Assembly: GCF_004353895.1 (NCBI RefSeq)
Contig: NZ_SMOG01000001.1
Location: forward strand, 124,001-188,000
DNA from: Candidatus Syntrophosphaera thermopropionivorans
GTDB lineage: Bacteria; Cloacimonadota; Cloacimonadia; Cloacimonadales; Cloacimonadaceae
Direction: 5' to 3'
Length of the DNA: 64,000 nt
The translations under genes and the position numbers were made by a program. Shown here one piece after another: positions 52,879 to 62,900 of the stretch (positions are counted from its first letter, which is position 1; every line of letters starts with the position of its first letter). The notes beneath the pieces were generated by a model. That model worked only from the letters and a program-made list of their open reading frames with translations, did no database searches and was not told the origin of the DNA.

Positions 52879-54321
52879 TCAAGATAAATCCTCATCCGTA
52901 TTTTCTTCAACTTGTACCTGATAATCTTTTTCCTCTCCCAATTCTAAGATCACTGAACTTTCCTCCAGTGGAAGTTCTTCCACGCTTTTAAGCTTTCTCT
53001 GAATTTGACGACTGCGAGAACTGGCATCTTCTATGGTATTGGATGCTTCTTGCAACTTCTTCTGAGTTTTATCCAGTAAATCTCCAAATTTGGCAAAATC
53101 AGTCTTTATAGCACCGAGAATTTTCCACACTTCATTGGAACGTTGCTGAATAGCTAAAGTGCGGAATCCTAATTGCAGACTGTTTAAAATAGCAGATATG
53201 GTGGTTGGTCCAACTGCTACAATATGATATTTCTGCAATTCATCAAAAAGAGTGGGATCGTGTAAAACTTCTGCATATAGACCTTCTATGGGAAGAAAAA
53301 GCAAAGCAAAATCAGTAGTCAAAGGTGGGGCAATATATTTTTTCTGGATATCTTTTGCGCACTTCAAAATCCTATCTCTAAGAGCAGCTCTTGCAGTTTC
53401 TACAGCAGCTAAGTCACCTTTATCCCAGGCATCAACCAGGGCATTATAATCTGACAGAGGGAATTTAGCATCTATGGGTAGATAAACTTTTTCTTTCGGA
53501 TCATCTTTACCAGGTATGCAAATAGCAAATTCTACCACCTCATTTTTATTCTTATCTGGCTTCCAGTTCTTAACATATTGACCAGGACTTAGTATCTGTT
53601 CTAATATTGCTTCCAGCTGATATTCTCCTTGCATTCCTCTGATTTTAACATTGGAGAGCACTTTTTTCAAATCACCAACTCCATTAGCGAGATTTTGCAT
53701 CTCACCTAAACCTTTATAGACCTGTTCCAATCTTTCACTTACCTGTTGAAATGAAGCACTTAATCTCTTTTCAAGGGTATCTTGTAACTTTTCATCTACT
53801 GTTTTTCGCATTTCTTCCAGTTTATTTTCATTACTACTGCGAATCTGTTCCATTTTTGCTTCCATAGCAGTTTTTAAGGAATCAAATTGAGTCTGTTCAG
53901 TACTTACAAGTTCCTGAAGCCTACGAGATAAAGATTCGGATAAATCTCGCAAAGAATTACCCAATTCATTACGATTCTTAGCTGCATCCTCATTCATTTG
54001 TTGATTGAGCTTTGCCAGGGAAGATGAGATTTCTTCTCTATTGCTTCTATTTTCTTTGCTGATAGCCTCATTTTGCTGATTTAATGTGGTTAGTAATTCT
54101 GTTCGGGTATTGGATTGAAAAGATAATAAATCAGCTCGCAAACGCTGGATATCATCTCTAATAGTCCTTTCAAAAGATTCTATCAATGTGGATATATGAT
54201 TCAGAGAATCCTTTAATTGTTCCATTGGAATATTTTTTCTTGAAAGAAGAATAATTAGAATAATTCCGATGATGAAGAGTAGAGAACAAAGAATAAGGAT
54301 AATTACTTCTATATTAGACAT
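52879..54321 (-). CDS. rmuC: RmuC-family DNA recombination protein
   Basis: 480 residues. An N-terminal membrane helix (about residues 5-25), a long coiled coil (about 30-200), and the C-terminal RmuC domain with GVGDLKKVLSNVKIRGMQGEYQLE, LPIDAKFPLSDY (catalytic-type Asp-x-Lys) and FALLFLPIEGLYAEVLHDPTLFDE. RmuC is a membrane-tethered, nuclease-fold protein that limits inversion at repeats. GGAG lies about 12 bases before the ATG, longer than ideal. The gene is downstream of the RecQ-like/coiled-coil pair in the same direction but 175 bases away. Confidence 0.9.
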   Translation of the reverse strand: MSNIEVIILILCSLLFIIGIILIILLSRKNIPMEQLKDSLNHISTLIESFERTIRDDIQRLRADLLSFQSNTRTELLTTLNQQNEAISKENRSNREEISSSLAKLNQQMNEDAAKNRNELGNSLRDLSESLSRRLQELVSTEQTQFDSLKTAMEAKMEQIRSSNENKLEEMRKTVDEKLQDTLEKRLSASFQQVSERLEQVYKGLGEMQNLANGVGDLKKVLSNVKIRGMQGEYQLEAILEQILSPGQYVKNWKPDKNKNEVVEFAICIPGKDDPKEKVYLPIDAKFPLSDYNALVDAWDKGDLAAVETARAALRDRILKCAKDIQKKYIAPPLTTDFALLFLPIEGLYAEVLHDPTLFDELQKYHIVAVGPTTISAILNSLQLGFRTLAIQQRSNEVWKILGAIKTDFAKFGDLLDKTQKKLQEASNTIEDASSRSRQIQRKLKSVEELPLEESSVILELGEEKDYQVQVEENTDEDLS

Positions 54322-54496
54322 ATGACATTGGTTCTCCTATCTATTTAAAAAGTTTGAGCATTTGATATATAATCTAATGCATTTAATTAAATTGTTAAGA
54401 AAAAAATCAATAAAAGTGCTTAACTATTAATTATAAAGGGATTTTCATCCGACTCGCAAGAAACTAATTATTTGGACAGATTTTATTATTCTTCAA

Positions 54497-55435
54497 TTAT
54501 TGAAACATAGAAAAAATCAAGACTAATATTATAACCCCCAATAACAATAATATTGCAATAGCACTATTGAGCATTTTGTTTATGTGAATTATTACCTTAC
54601 CTTGTTCTTCTAATTTATCCATAGATTTATTTTCTAATTCTTCAATTCTATTAAGGATTTCTGGTTCAATAACTTCATTTAAGGTTTTCATAAGTTCCAG
54701 ATTATCTTTATTAACCTTTTCAAAAGCCTGGTTAATATTATTTTCCAGTTTAGCAATGCGTTCCAAAATTTCTGGTTCAATATTATCTTTTATAAGAGTG
54801 ATAATATCCTGGCTATTTTTATTGATTTTATCAGCAGCTTGATTAAGACTATTTTCCAGTTTAGTGATACCTTCCATAAGTTCTGGTTCGATATTATCTT
54901 TTATAAGCGCGATAATTTCCTGGTTATTTTTATTTATTTTATCAGTAGCTTGATTAAGACTGGTTTCCAGTTTAGTGATGCCTTCTATAATTTCTGGTTT
55001 AATATCATCTTTTATAAGCGTGATAATATCCTGGCTATTTTTATTGATTTTATCAGCTGCTTGATTAAGACTATATTCCAGTTTAGTGATGCCTTCCATA
55101 AGTTCTGGTTCGATATTATCTTTTATAAGGGTGATAATTTCTTGGCTATTTTCATTGATGTTATCAATTGCCTGGTTAAGATTTAATTTAAGTTTTTCCA
55201 GTCTTTCCAGAATTTCCATAGCACCAATTTCTTTAAGAATTTTAATAATTTCATAGCTTCCGCTAGCTATATTTTCGGTAGATTCAATAAGTCCTATAAG
55301 GCGCTGTCTAACCGTTTCCAGTTCTTGAGTTGCAGATTGATAGGAAGTTGCTTCATTATGAAGTTCTTGTAAGGTTTCAACCAATTTTACTGCTGTATCT
55401 TCAGCTTGTAAAAAGTTATCAGTATCTTTATTCAT
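54497..55435 (-). CDS. Tail-anchored coiled-coil repeat protein coupled to the RecQ-like helicase
   Basis: 312 residues. Four near-identical 37-residue repeats (about residues 91-238, units starting DKINKNSQ with TLIKDNIEPE and GITKLE inside), plus a diverged fifth, form a helical coiled coil; the chain ends in a single hydrophobic membrane anchor (about residues 289-310). The N-terminus is soluble, so the coil is probably cytoplasmic and held at the membrane. The ATG overlaps the helicase stop by eight bases, so they are translationally coupled. No known family is recognised. It may be a membrane sensor, scaffold or effector for the helicase. Confidence 0.8.
   Translation of the reverse strand: MNKDTDNFLQAEDTAVKLVETLQELHNEATSYQSATQELETVRQRLIGLIESTENIASGSYEIIKILKEIGAMEILERLEKLKLNLNQAIDNINENSQEIITLIKDNIEPELMEGITKLEYSLNQAADKINKNSQDIITLIKDDIKPEIIEGITKLETSLNQATDKINKNNQEIIALIKDNIEPELMEGITKLENSLNQAADKINKNSQDIITLIKDNIEPEILERIAKLENNINQAFEKVNKDNLELMKTLNEVIEPEILNRIEELENKSMDKLEEQGKVIIHINKMLNSAIAILLLLGVIILVLIFSMFQ
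54722..55165 (-). repeat. 111-bp coding tandem repeat (four units)
   Basis: Four units of 111 bases inside the coiled-coil gene encode the 37-residue repeats. Some units are nearly identical at the DNA level (54868, 54979 and 55090 show the same glutamate-rich block), which implies recent duplication or recombination. Confidence 0.85.
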
Positions 55436-58400
55436 TATAATCTCCCTTTTTTAAAATTAAGGATTGGCAATTTTTATTAAGTTCTGAAATGAGATGCCAT
55501 GCTGGTATATCAGCAAGTTCAAATGGTAAAGCATCAATAAGGTATCTTATTTGAGACCTTAATAAACCGTTGATTAAATCAGAAATTATATCTTTAGCTA
55601 AGAAGGTATCACGTTTTGCAATAAGTGTAGCTGACCATCCAGCAAAATTACAAACCAGATTATCCTCTATATTATAGTTGTTCAATGCTGATGATATAGA
55701 AACTAAGAAGTTTTGTTTCACTACTTCTGCATTTTTTTCTTTGGTATAAATTTCAGAAATAGCACGTAACATTAGAAGTGAGGGATGATCGGGATAACTT
55801 TCAAGATAACGAGAAACCTGACCTCTAAGTTCAGCAGCTTCATTAGGAGAGCGAGCTTCATTAAACACATCTATACAATATAATAAACCACCATTTTCTT
55901 CACTTATCAATTTTTCCAGTTGTTCAGAATATTCAGTGGATTCAAGATATCTTAGAATTCGTTGTCTTATTTCTTGATCATTCTTACCTTCCTCACATAA
56001 AAGCACCATTTCTGATAAGGCACGTCTTCTGCCCTTTTCAATCACTTCATAAATAAAATTGAGTAACAGTTCTATCATCTTGGAAACAAATTCATTAAAT
56101 GGTAAGGAAAGAAATTTCAATGCTTTGTTCTTTTCTGCAAGACTTCTTCCAAACTGATAACTTTCAATATATTGACTATATGTTTCAATAATATCTTCTT
56201 TAGAGGCTCCAGTTAAATAAATAGTAAATTCATCATTACTATATTTAAGAGTGTAATCAGAAATAATTCCTAATAATTTAAGATGATAGATGGCTTTTTC
56301 AGTTTTTTCACGCGGGTTATCCTTTTTATCAGAATCATCTTTTGGGGAACTATTCTTGTTATATAATAATTTATTGGGTATAGTGAAAGATTGTTTTTTG
56401 GGGTGAGTTATATCTCCGATATGGTTTAAGATGGTTTCCATATTCTTTTTTTCATTTTCTATCCCTTGAAATGAATTTAAGTGAAAATACATATTCCTTG
56501 AAATATCATCATCAACATCTTTGGAAATATTGGCATAAATTTTATTTATATCTTCAATTTTTGCATTAGGATCTAAAAGTTTATGTGATCTTGGTTTGTA
56601 ATCATTAGAAGCAATGATAAAGCAATAAGCAGTTTTTTTATCTCTTCCAGCTCTTCCTGCTTCTTGATAAAAAGATTCTATAGATGGTGGGATATTATAA
56701 TGGATTGTATAACGAATGTTTGGTTTATCTATTCCCATTCCGAAAGCTTTGGTACAAACAAATAATGGGATTTTATTACGTTTAAATTTAATGGTAGCAT
56801 TTTTTTTCTTATTTTTATATTCATTGCTGGTATAATTCTTAGGTTGTTTTCCGCTGTAAATATCAGTTTGAATGTGCAATTCATTTTTAATTTTTTGTTC
56901 AATCATTTCTACACCATATTCTCCATCTACATGAGGACAGAATACTAATCCAGCATTAGTTTGTTTACCATGCGGTTGATAAAAATCTGAGCTTGTGGTG
57001 TTAAATAAAGGAGGAAGTTTATTTATCAGAATGCCTTTTAAGATGTTAAATTTATTTATTGAAGGGGTATGGATAATTTCAAATTTTAATTCAGCTCTAT
57101 CAAAGGTTTTAGGAGTGACTATTGCTTCAAAGTCTTCTATTTGAAGTTCCCTTTGAACATCTTTTAGAACAGCTCTGGAGGCTGTTCCAGTTAAAGCCAG
57201 TAGAGGAGGAATTCTATTGCTATTTGGATTTTTGCAAAGGTTTCTACTTGTCTTTCCTATATTGAGATAAGAAGTACGAAAATCATGTCCCCATTCAGAT
57301 ACGCAATGAGCTTCATCAATGACTATCAAAGATATGGGAATACCAACGGTAAGAGATCTCAATTGCTCACGAAATTCTTCAATTTGTAATCGTTCAGGAG
57401 ATATATAAGCAAAGAGATACTCTCCTTGACCAAATAATTGAGTTGCTCTTGTCTTTTCTTCTTGATCTTCCATCAGGCTGGAAATAGCAATACATCTATC
57501 AATTCCTACCAGAGAAAGATTATCAATTTGATCTTCCATTAGCGATATAATAGGGTCTATAACTATTGTAATGCCGGGTAATAGCAATGAAGATAGTTGA
57601 TAAACTAAGGATTTACCTGCACCAGTGGGAAGAAGTAGCAAAGCATCTTTACCTGTAATTGCCCTAATAATTCCCTCATATTGACCTTCTAAAAAATACG
57701 GTTTTCTGAAGAGGTATTGTAGAAAGTATACTAAATCACTTTCTTCTGGATTTTCAATAACTGGTACTAATGTCGTAGTTGACATAGAAGAATTGGTAAT
57801 ATGATAGGGGAAGTAGAGGTCCTGCACATAAAAACAGGTCAAATGTTGGGGAAAATAATTAGCAAAGGAGATATAAATGGTATTTTCAGTTTCCACCGAA
57901 TAAGAATCTGAACTTATATTTATAAGGGGAGTTTCTAAAGCTAAATCAATTGTATAAATTTTACATAAATATTCGGCTAATTCTATAAAATCTTCTACTG
58001 ATCCTTTAAGAATAGAAAGCGATTCTTCTTTATCAAAAATACCAAGTTCATCTATATCAGAGATAATATGCCATAATCCTGTTTCTTCTAAGTTCAAATG
58101 ACCTGATTGAATGGCAGTTAGAAGAGTCAGTTGGATTTGATGAGATATTTTAATGGAAGTTAAATATCTTATTATATCTTCATCAGAAGCATAAGATTCT
58201 TTGCTGGAATTTAAGGAAGAAATTATACCAGAAATTTCCTTTTTTAATAAGGATAATTTCTCTCCCTTTCCTTTTCTAATTTCAGATGCCGGAATACGGA
58301 TAACTTTGTATCCATAATTCTGTAAGATAGAATCTCGTAATTTATCAGCCTCAATATGACTTTTGTGCTGTTCTCCATCAATTTCTACAATAAATTTTCC

Positions 58401-59141
58401 CTTTTGGTCAGGATGAAAGATAGCAAAATCAACTCTCTGAAATTCCTGGTCATAATTTTTATTTGGAGGAATAAAACTGGAAATATCAACCTGTGGAATT
58501 ACATATTTTTCAAATCCTTCTCCTAAAATGTCTGGAAGTATTTTTTCATAAAAAATCTTTTCCTCTTTACTATCTAAATAAAGCGATAGCTGGTTTTGAT
58601 TCGTAACTCTTGTTAGTAATGATTGTATTTGTTCGGGGTAAAATTCAGGATTAGCAAGCTTAAATAACTCCTTAAATTTAGATTCTATTATGGGAGAGAC
58701 TAAGGTAATATGCCCTCTGGTTAATATTTTTTCCATTACGGAAATAAGAGAATTTTGGATTTCTGTAAGGGATTGGGACCATTCCTTTTTATGAAAATCT
58801 ATTCGCCATTGTGAAATAGCTTTAAGAAACTCTTCATTTATTTCTTCAGATTGGATGAGATCTAAAAAATCTTCGGGAACCGCACCGTTTTCAAAAAACC
58901 TTACTTGATAGTTTTCAAATTTTTCCCTTGCCACAAAGGGACGAGGATAATCTAAATCTACTGAACTATTTATTTTTGCGCGGGGAGGAGGGTTAGTTTT
59001 TTTCTCATTCATTTTTTTCGGTTTATAGGAGAGTGTGCCCTTGCAATGAGGGTAGCGTGAGCAGCCATAAAATTTTTTTCCTTCATACGAAGTGCGAATC
59101 ACCATTGGAGAATCACATTTTGGACATTTTATTTCAGCCAT
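55428..59141 (-). CDS. Zinc-ribbon / Vsr-like nuclease / RecQ-like helicase fusion
   Basis: 1237 residues. The N-terminal topoisomerase-type C4 zinc ribbon (Cys6, Cys9, Cys27, Cys33) is followed by a DUF2726/DUF559-like PD-(D/E)XK domain (about residues 190-305; Asp238, Glu253, Asp255, His259 in VEIDGEQH). The SF2 helicase core shows Walker A TGAGKS (506-511), DEAH (609-612), TGTAS (651-655), and QEAGRAGR (826-833), a RecQ-like order. No RQC or HRDC domain is seen; a helical C-terminal part of about 390 residues is unassigned. Probably unwinds and cleaves DNA. Coupled to a membrane coiled-coil gene, it looks like a defence or repair system. Confidence 0.88.
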   Translation of the reverse strand: MAEIKCPKCDSPMVIRTSYEGKKFYGCSRYPHCKGTLSYKPKKMNEKKTNPPPRAKINSSVDLDYPRPFVAREKFENYQVRFFENGAVPEDFLDLIQSEEINEEFLKAISQWRIDFHKKEWSQSLTEIQNSLISVMEKILTRGHITLVSPIIESKFKELFKLANPEFYPEQIQSLLTRVTNQNQLSLYLDSKEEKIFYEKILPDILGEGFEKYVIPQVDISSFIPPNKNYDQEFQRVDFAIFHPDQKGKFIVEIDGEQHKSHIEADKLRDSILQNYGYKVIRIPASEIRKGKGEKLSLLKKEISGIISSLNSSKESYASDEDIIRYLTSIKISHQIQLTLLTAIQSGHLNLEETGLWHIISDIDELGIFDKEESLSILKGSVEDFIELAEYLCKIYTIDLALETPLINISSDSYSVETENTIYISFANYFPQHLTCFYVQDLYFPYHITNSSMSTTTLVPVIENPEESDLVYFLQYLFRKPYFLEGQYEGIIRAITGKDALLLLPTGAGKSLVYQLSSLLLPGITIVIDPIISLMEDQIDNLSLVGIDRCIAISSLMEDQEEKTRATQLFGQGEYLFAYISPERLQIEEFREQLRSLTVGIPISLIVIDEAHCVSEWGHDFRTSYLNIGKTSRNLCKNPNSNRIPPLLALTGTASRAVLKDVQRELQIEDFEAIVTPKTFDRAELKFEIIHTPSINKFNILKGILINKLPPLFNTTSSDFYQPHGKQTNAGLVFCPHVDGEYGVEMIEQKIKNELHIQTDIYSGKQPKNYTSNEYKNKKKNATIKFKRNKIPLFVCTKAFGMGIDKPNIRYTIHYNIPPSIESFYQEAGRAGRDKKTAYCFIIASNDYKPRSHKLLDPNAKIEDINKIYANISKDVDDDISRNMYFHLNSFQGIENEKKNMETILNHIGDITHPKKQSFTIPNKLLYNKNSSPKDDSDKKDNPREKTEKAIYHLKLLGIISDYTLKYSNDEFTIYLTGASKEDIIETYSQYIESYQFGRSLAEKNKALKFLSLPFNEFVSKMIELLLNFIYEVIEKGRRRALSEMVLLCEEGKNDQEIRQRILRYLESTEYSEQLEKLISEENGGLLYCIDVFNEARSPNEAAELRGQVSRYLESYPDHPSLLMLRAISEIYTKEKNAEVVKQNFLVSISSALNNYNIEDNLVCNFAGWSATLIAKRDTFLAKDIISDLINGLLRSQIRYLIDALPFELADIPAWHLISELNKNCQSLILKKGDYNE

Positions 59142-59366
59142 TTTGAACTATCACCCTAATTCCTATTAACAAAACATTAAAAATAAAATTCTCTTAAAAA
59201 ACTCATACTAAAATTCACTCCTTAAAGCTTTTAAAAAATTTATAAAACTATAATAAATAATAAGATAAAAAACTCTAAGTTTCAAGCTGGAGTAGATTTA
59301 TAACCTGTTATTCAGAAAAAACCTCCTTTCATTTTTTTCTCTTCTATATCCTTTTTTTACATTTTT

Positions 59367-59396
59367 ATATTAAGTCAAACAAACAATTTTTGTCAA
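59367..59396 (-). promoter_or_regulatory. Possible promoter of the RecQ-like/coiled-coil operon
   Basis: Minus-strand TTGACA (59391-59396), 18 bases, then TAATAT (59367-59372). About 225 bases before the start codon, leaving a long leader. Confidence 0.3.
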
Positions 59397-59593
59397 GATT
59401 AATTTATTTCTTATTTAGAAAATTACTCAAGATAGCCTATTTTTAAGAATTGGTTTGGATTGCAAATGCACAAAGATTATAAGATGGTATTGTGAATAGA
59501 TTTATAAAGGTATTTGTTGCATTTTATAATAATTCCCACTTTTTCTTAAATTAAACGAATAGAGATAATTTAATGACACTTACTCTCTATTGA

Positions 59594-59616
59594 ATATCCC
59601 TCTATATAAGGGATAT
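59594..59616. other. Perfect small palindrome (ATATCCCT / AGGGATAT)
   Basis: Eight-base-pair inverted repeat with a seven-base loop in the gene-free region. No adjoining T run, so not an obvious terminator; may be an operator-like site. Confidence 0.4.
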
Positions 59617-59846
59617 ATTTCAGTTTTTACGATGCCTTCATTTATGTTTAGGATTTGGTTATCTTTTTTATATATTATACCTCTTAAGGCAATTATAGGC
59701 AATAACCTTTGTAAATGAGTATGCTAATTTATCTTTTTTTACAAATATTTCAGGGTTCATTAGCTAAGAACATAGAGATATTTCTTGAAGAAAACTATGT
59801 AATTATCTATCTTTACTTATAGTTAAATCATATTTTTGTTTCTTAT

Positions 59847-59904
59847 CTCCTACTTGACTCTCTCTTAGCACTTTAGGTAAAAAAGAGCTAAGAGAGAGCT
59901 AAGG
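59847..59904 (+). repeat. Dispersed intergenic hairpin repeat, copy C
   Basis: CTCCTACTTGAC followed by a perfect 12-base inverted repeat (59858-59869 and 59887-59898). The inner bases can extend the stem. Nearly identical to copy B. Confidence 0.78.
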
Positions 59905-59947
59905 TACTCAAGAGGCAAAAGCAGGTTTAAAATATTGACTTTATAAA

Positions 59948-62900
59948 TTAATTGCGAATAGCAATGACCTTATAAAAGACTTTAGATAGATTACGTGTAT
60001 CCAGATAGTTGTTCTCATTTACAGTTTGTAAAAGGGTAAAGTTTGCATAGGGATCATCAGAGGTCCAGATTTGATAAGAAGTGGCATAAGGAACTGTTTG
60101 CCAGGAGAGAAAGATTCCTTGTAGATTTGATGAGATATTTACCACTGGAGAAATAAGGTTATAAAGGAAACCGGTACCAGATACGGCAATGTTTATCAAG
60201 CTCTCATCGGGGTCATTACTTAAGATAGATACCTCTCCATTATAGGTTCCTACAGCGGGAGGAGTGAAAGTTATATTGAAAATAGCAGAGTTTCCTGATG
60301 GGATATTAAAGTTAATGGTATTTCTTTGTGTGTTTTCCTGTTTATTTAAAGGATAAATTATAGAGGAAATACTTTCAGAGGGCGCCACAGTATATCCTTG
60401 GGGGGTTGTTATTGTTCCAGTAAGGTTTGCATTGCCGTTATTCTGGATAGTAAAGTTGTTCCAGGAAGAAGTTCCTACTTCTACATTACCGAATTCCAGA
60501 GAAAGAGGGAAAACTGTTATATCTGGAGCTTGAGCAATGGGTTGAAGATATAATTGGATGTTATATCTACGGCTGACAACCATTCCTCCGGTAAAGACAT
60601 CAGTTTGGTCATCACTATTACTCCAGACGAAACGATAACCATTAGTCATAGAGGTATATTGCAAAGTACCCGTGTTACTTGCAGTTTCCACCAGACTGAA
60701 AGCAGTATCCACTAAAATATTATCTATTCCATTCCATTCAAAGGGTGTATTGAAAGTCATCATATCAAAACCGCCTTCAGTTGGCATAAAGGATGGATTA
60801 GTATAGGTGGTTAAAAGATTTTCCGAAGTATGCCAGTTTGCTGCATCGGTAGCATCAGTATGCTTCATTCTTACCAAAAATTGAGGTAATGGTAAAGCTG
60901 GAGGTGTAACCACATAAAATCCTAAGGCAGTGATTCTTAGGGGACCAACTATTCCTGCGGCATTTAATTCTGCAGCTGTATAGACAGATTGACCATGAAC
61001 GCTATTATTACAGATATTTAAAGGACTATTTTGTACTCCAGTGGTAATCGAGGTTCCTGATCCTAAAACTACAATAGAAACCATTTGAGGAGTGGCTTCA
61101 ACAGTATTAGAGGGAGCTGATTCTCCCGCTGGATTAATGTAAACAGTTGTTACATAATAAGAATAGGTAGTGCCATTAACTAAACCTGTATCCTGATAAG
61201 TGGTTTCGGTAACATCCTGAATCGGGACATTGTTCCGATAAACTCTATAACAGCTAATCAATCTTTCTTTAGTATTATCTCTTGGACTGTTACGACCTTC
61301 TGCAGGATTCCAACTTAGAGTCACTGTGGCATTTCCTGCCAAAGCAGTAAGATTGGTAGGAGGATAAGCATTTGGTATAACAGTGATAGTAGAAGTAGGA
61401 GAGGATTCTCCATTGGAATAGTGCGCAATGATATAATAAGAATAGGAGACTCCATTAGTAACGGAGAAATCGGTATAGGTTAAAGAGGTTACATTTGCAA
61501 TAGAGGATGAATTTCTAAATATCTTATAAGCAGTTGGATTACCAGACACTGGAGCAGACCAAGAAAGATATACAGATTGATGACTGGGGATAGCAGTGAA
61601 ATTTTGAGGAGGCAGTAAGGATTCAACTTGTGGGAAAATTTTTAACCGTAAATTGGGCAAATTGTTACTTGTTGTCAAATTTGTGGGAGGAGCAGAATCG
61701 CTTCTATTTTGTCTTGCTCTGCTGGTACTGGTAGAAGTATAAGTCCACATAGGATAATTTGATATCCATTGTTGATGTCCTTTAACAATTAAGATAGAAA
61801 GATTGGAAGTTCCATCATAGACAAACATTGGAGATAGAGTGACTTCCATCCAGCCAGAGGTGGAATTATTAGGGAAGGAACCACTATAAACTTGAGTATA
61901 TCCACTTGTGCTATAAGTTCCAGAACTCAAAGTGGAAGCAGTGGTATTTTTCATATATATAGTAACGGATTCAATAGGACTTACATCTGCTCCGCTGGCT
62001 TTGTAGTAGGCAAGATTTTTAATGGTGCAGGCAGAGCCAATTTCACTGGCTAAATAAATAGACTCATGAGCACAATAATTATAATATCTATCCAGAGGAT
62101 AAGACTGGGTTCCTGTTCCCGTTCCAATAGTTAATACGATAGGTGCTCCAACTTCCACAGTTTCAGAATGTTGAGCAGTAGTGGTTCCAGCGACAGCATT
62201 AAAAATAAGGTTAATTAAAGTTCCAGTACTCATACTGGAAGCGGCACTAATAGTAAAAGATAAAGGTTCAAAAGCTGCTGGTTCAAGGACCGGGAAGGTA
62301 TCAGTCCCATTAATAATTGTTATTCCAGCATTATTACAGGTTAAAGTTACAGTTCCAGGAGGGGCAGGAATTACACCTGTATTTACTATATGAATATTAA
62401 CTGTGACAGTTTCACCTGGGTCTAAAATACCGTTACTATTTCCGCCACTATCATTGATAGTCATATTATTAAAACCGAGTTCTGGAACTACTACTTCCAG
62501 TGGGAAATTATAGTTCCAGTTTCCAGTATCAGAAGTAATATATATATTAAAATTGATTTGATGATGTGCTGGACAATTAGGAGATACGAATATAGAATAA
62601 TTAGTTTGAGGATAGCCACTACTCTGAGCTGGTATTGTTCCATAATTAGTACTGGAATTAAGGATAGTTACATAAGAATCAGAACTGGAAATAACTGCAG
62701 AGACCCCAGTAGCATTAACCAAGCCACGATTTCCCAGACGAATAGATAGATCCGCATTTTCTCCTGGTTCTAAATAGGCATTATCGTTAGGATCTATCAC
62801 AAATATCTGTTCTAAAACTAAATAAGGATAATCTGGTAAAATTGGTCTGGTAGTAATAAAAAGTGCGGAATTATGAGAAAGTGGAGCTGCTGCAGTAGGA

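Larger units (their letters stand above)
59142..59947. other. Long gene-free region upstream of the RecQ-like gene
   Basis: 806 bases with no recognised gene. It contains a -35 TTGACA (59391-59396), a hairpin at 59594-59616 (8 base pairs, loop 7) and copy C of the dispersed repeat at 59847-59904, just after the 3' end of the giant secreted-protein gene. Very AT-rich. Confidence 0.7.

Noticed and set aside
54722-55165. Regular direct repeats that could suggest a CRISPR array
   Set aside because: The 111-base units are in one continuous coding frame, have no unique spacers and encode a coiled coil; no cas genes are near.
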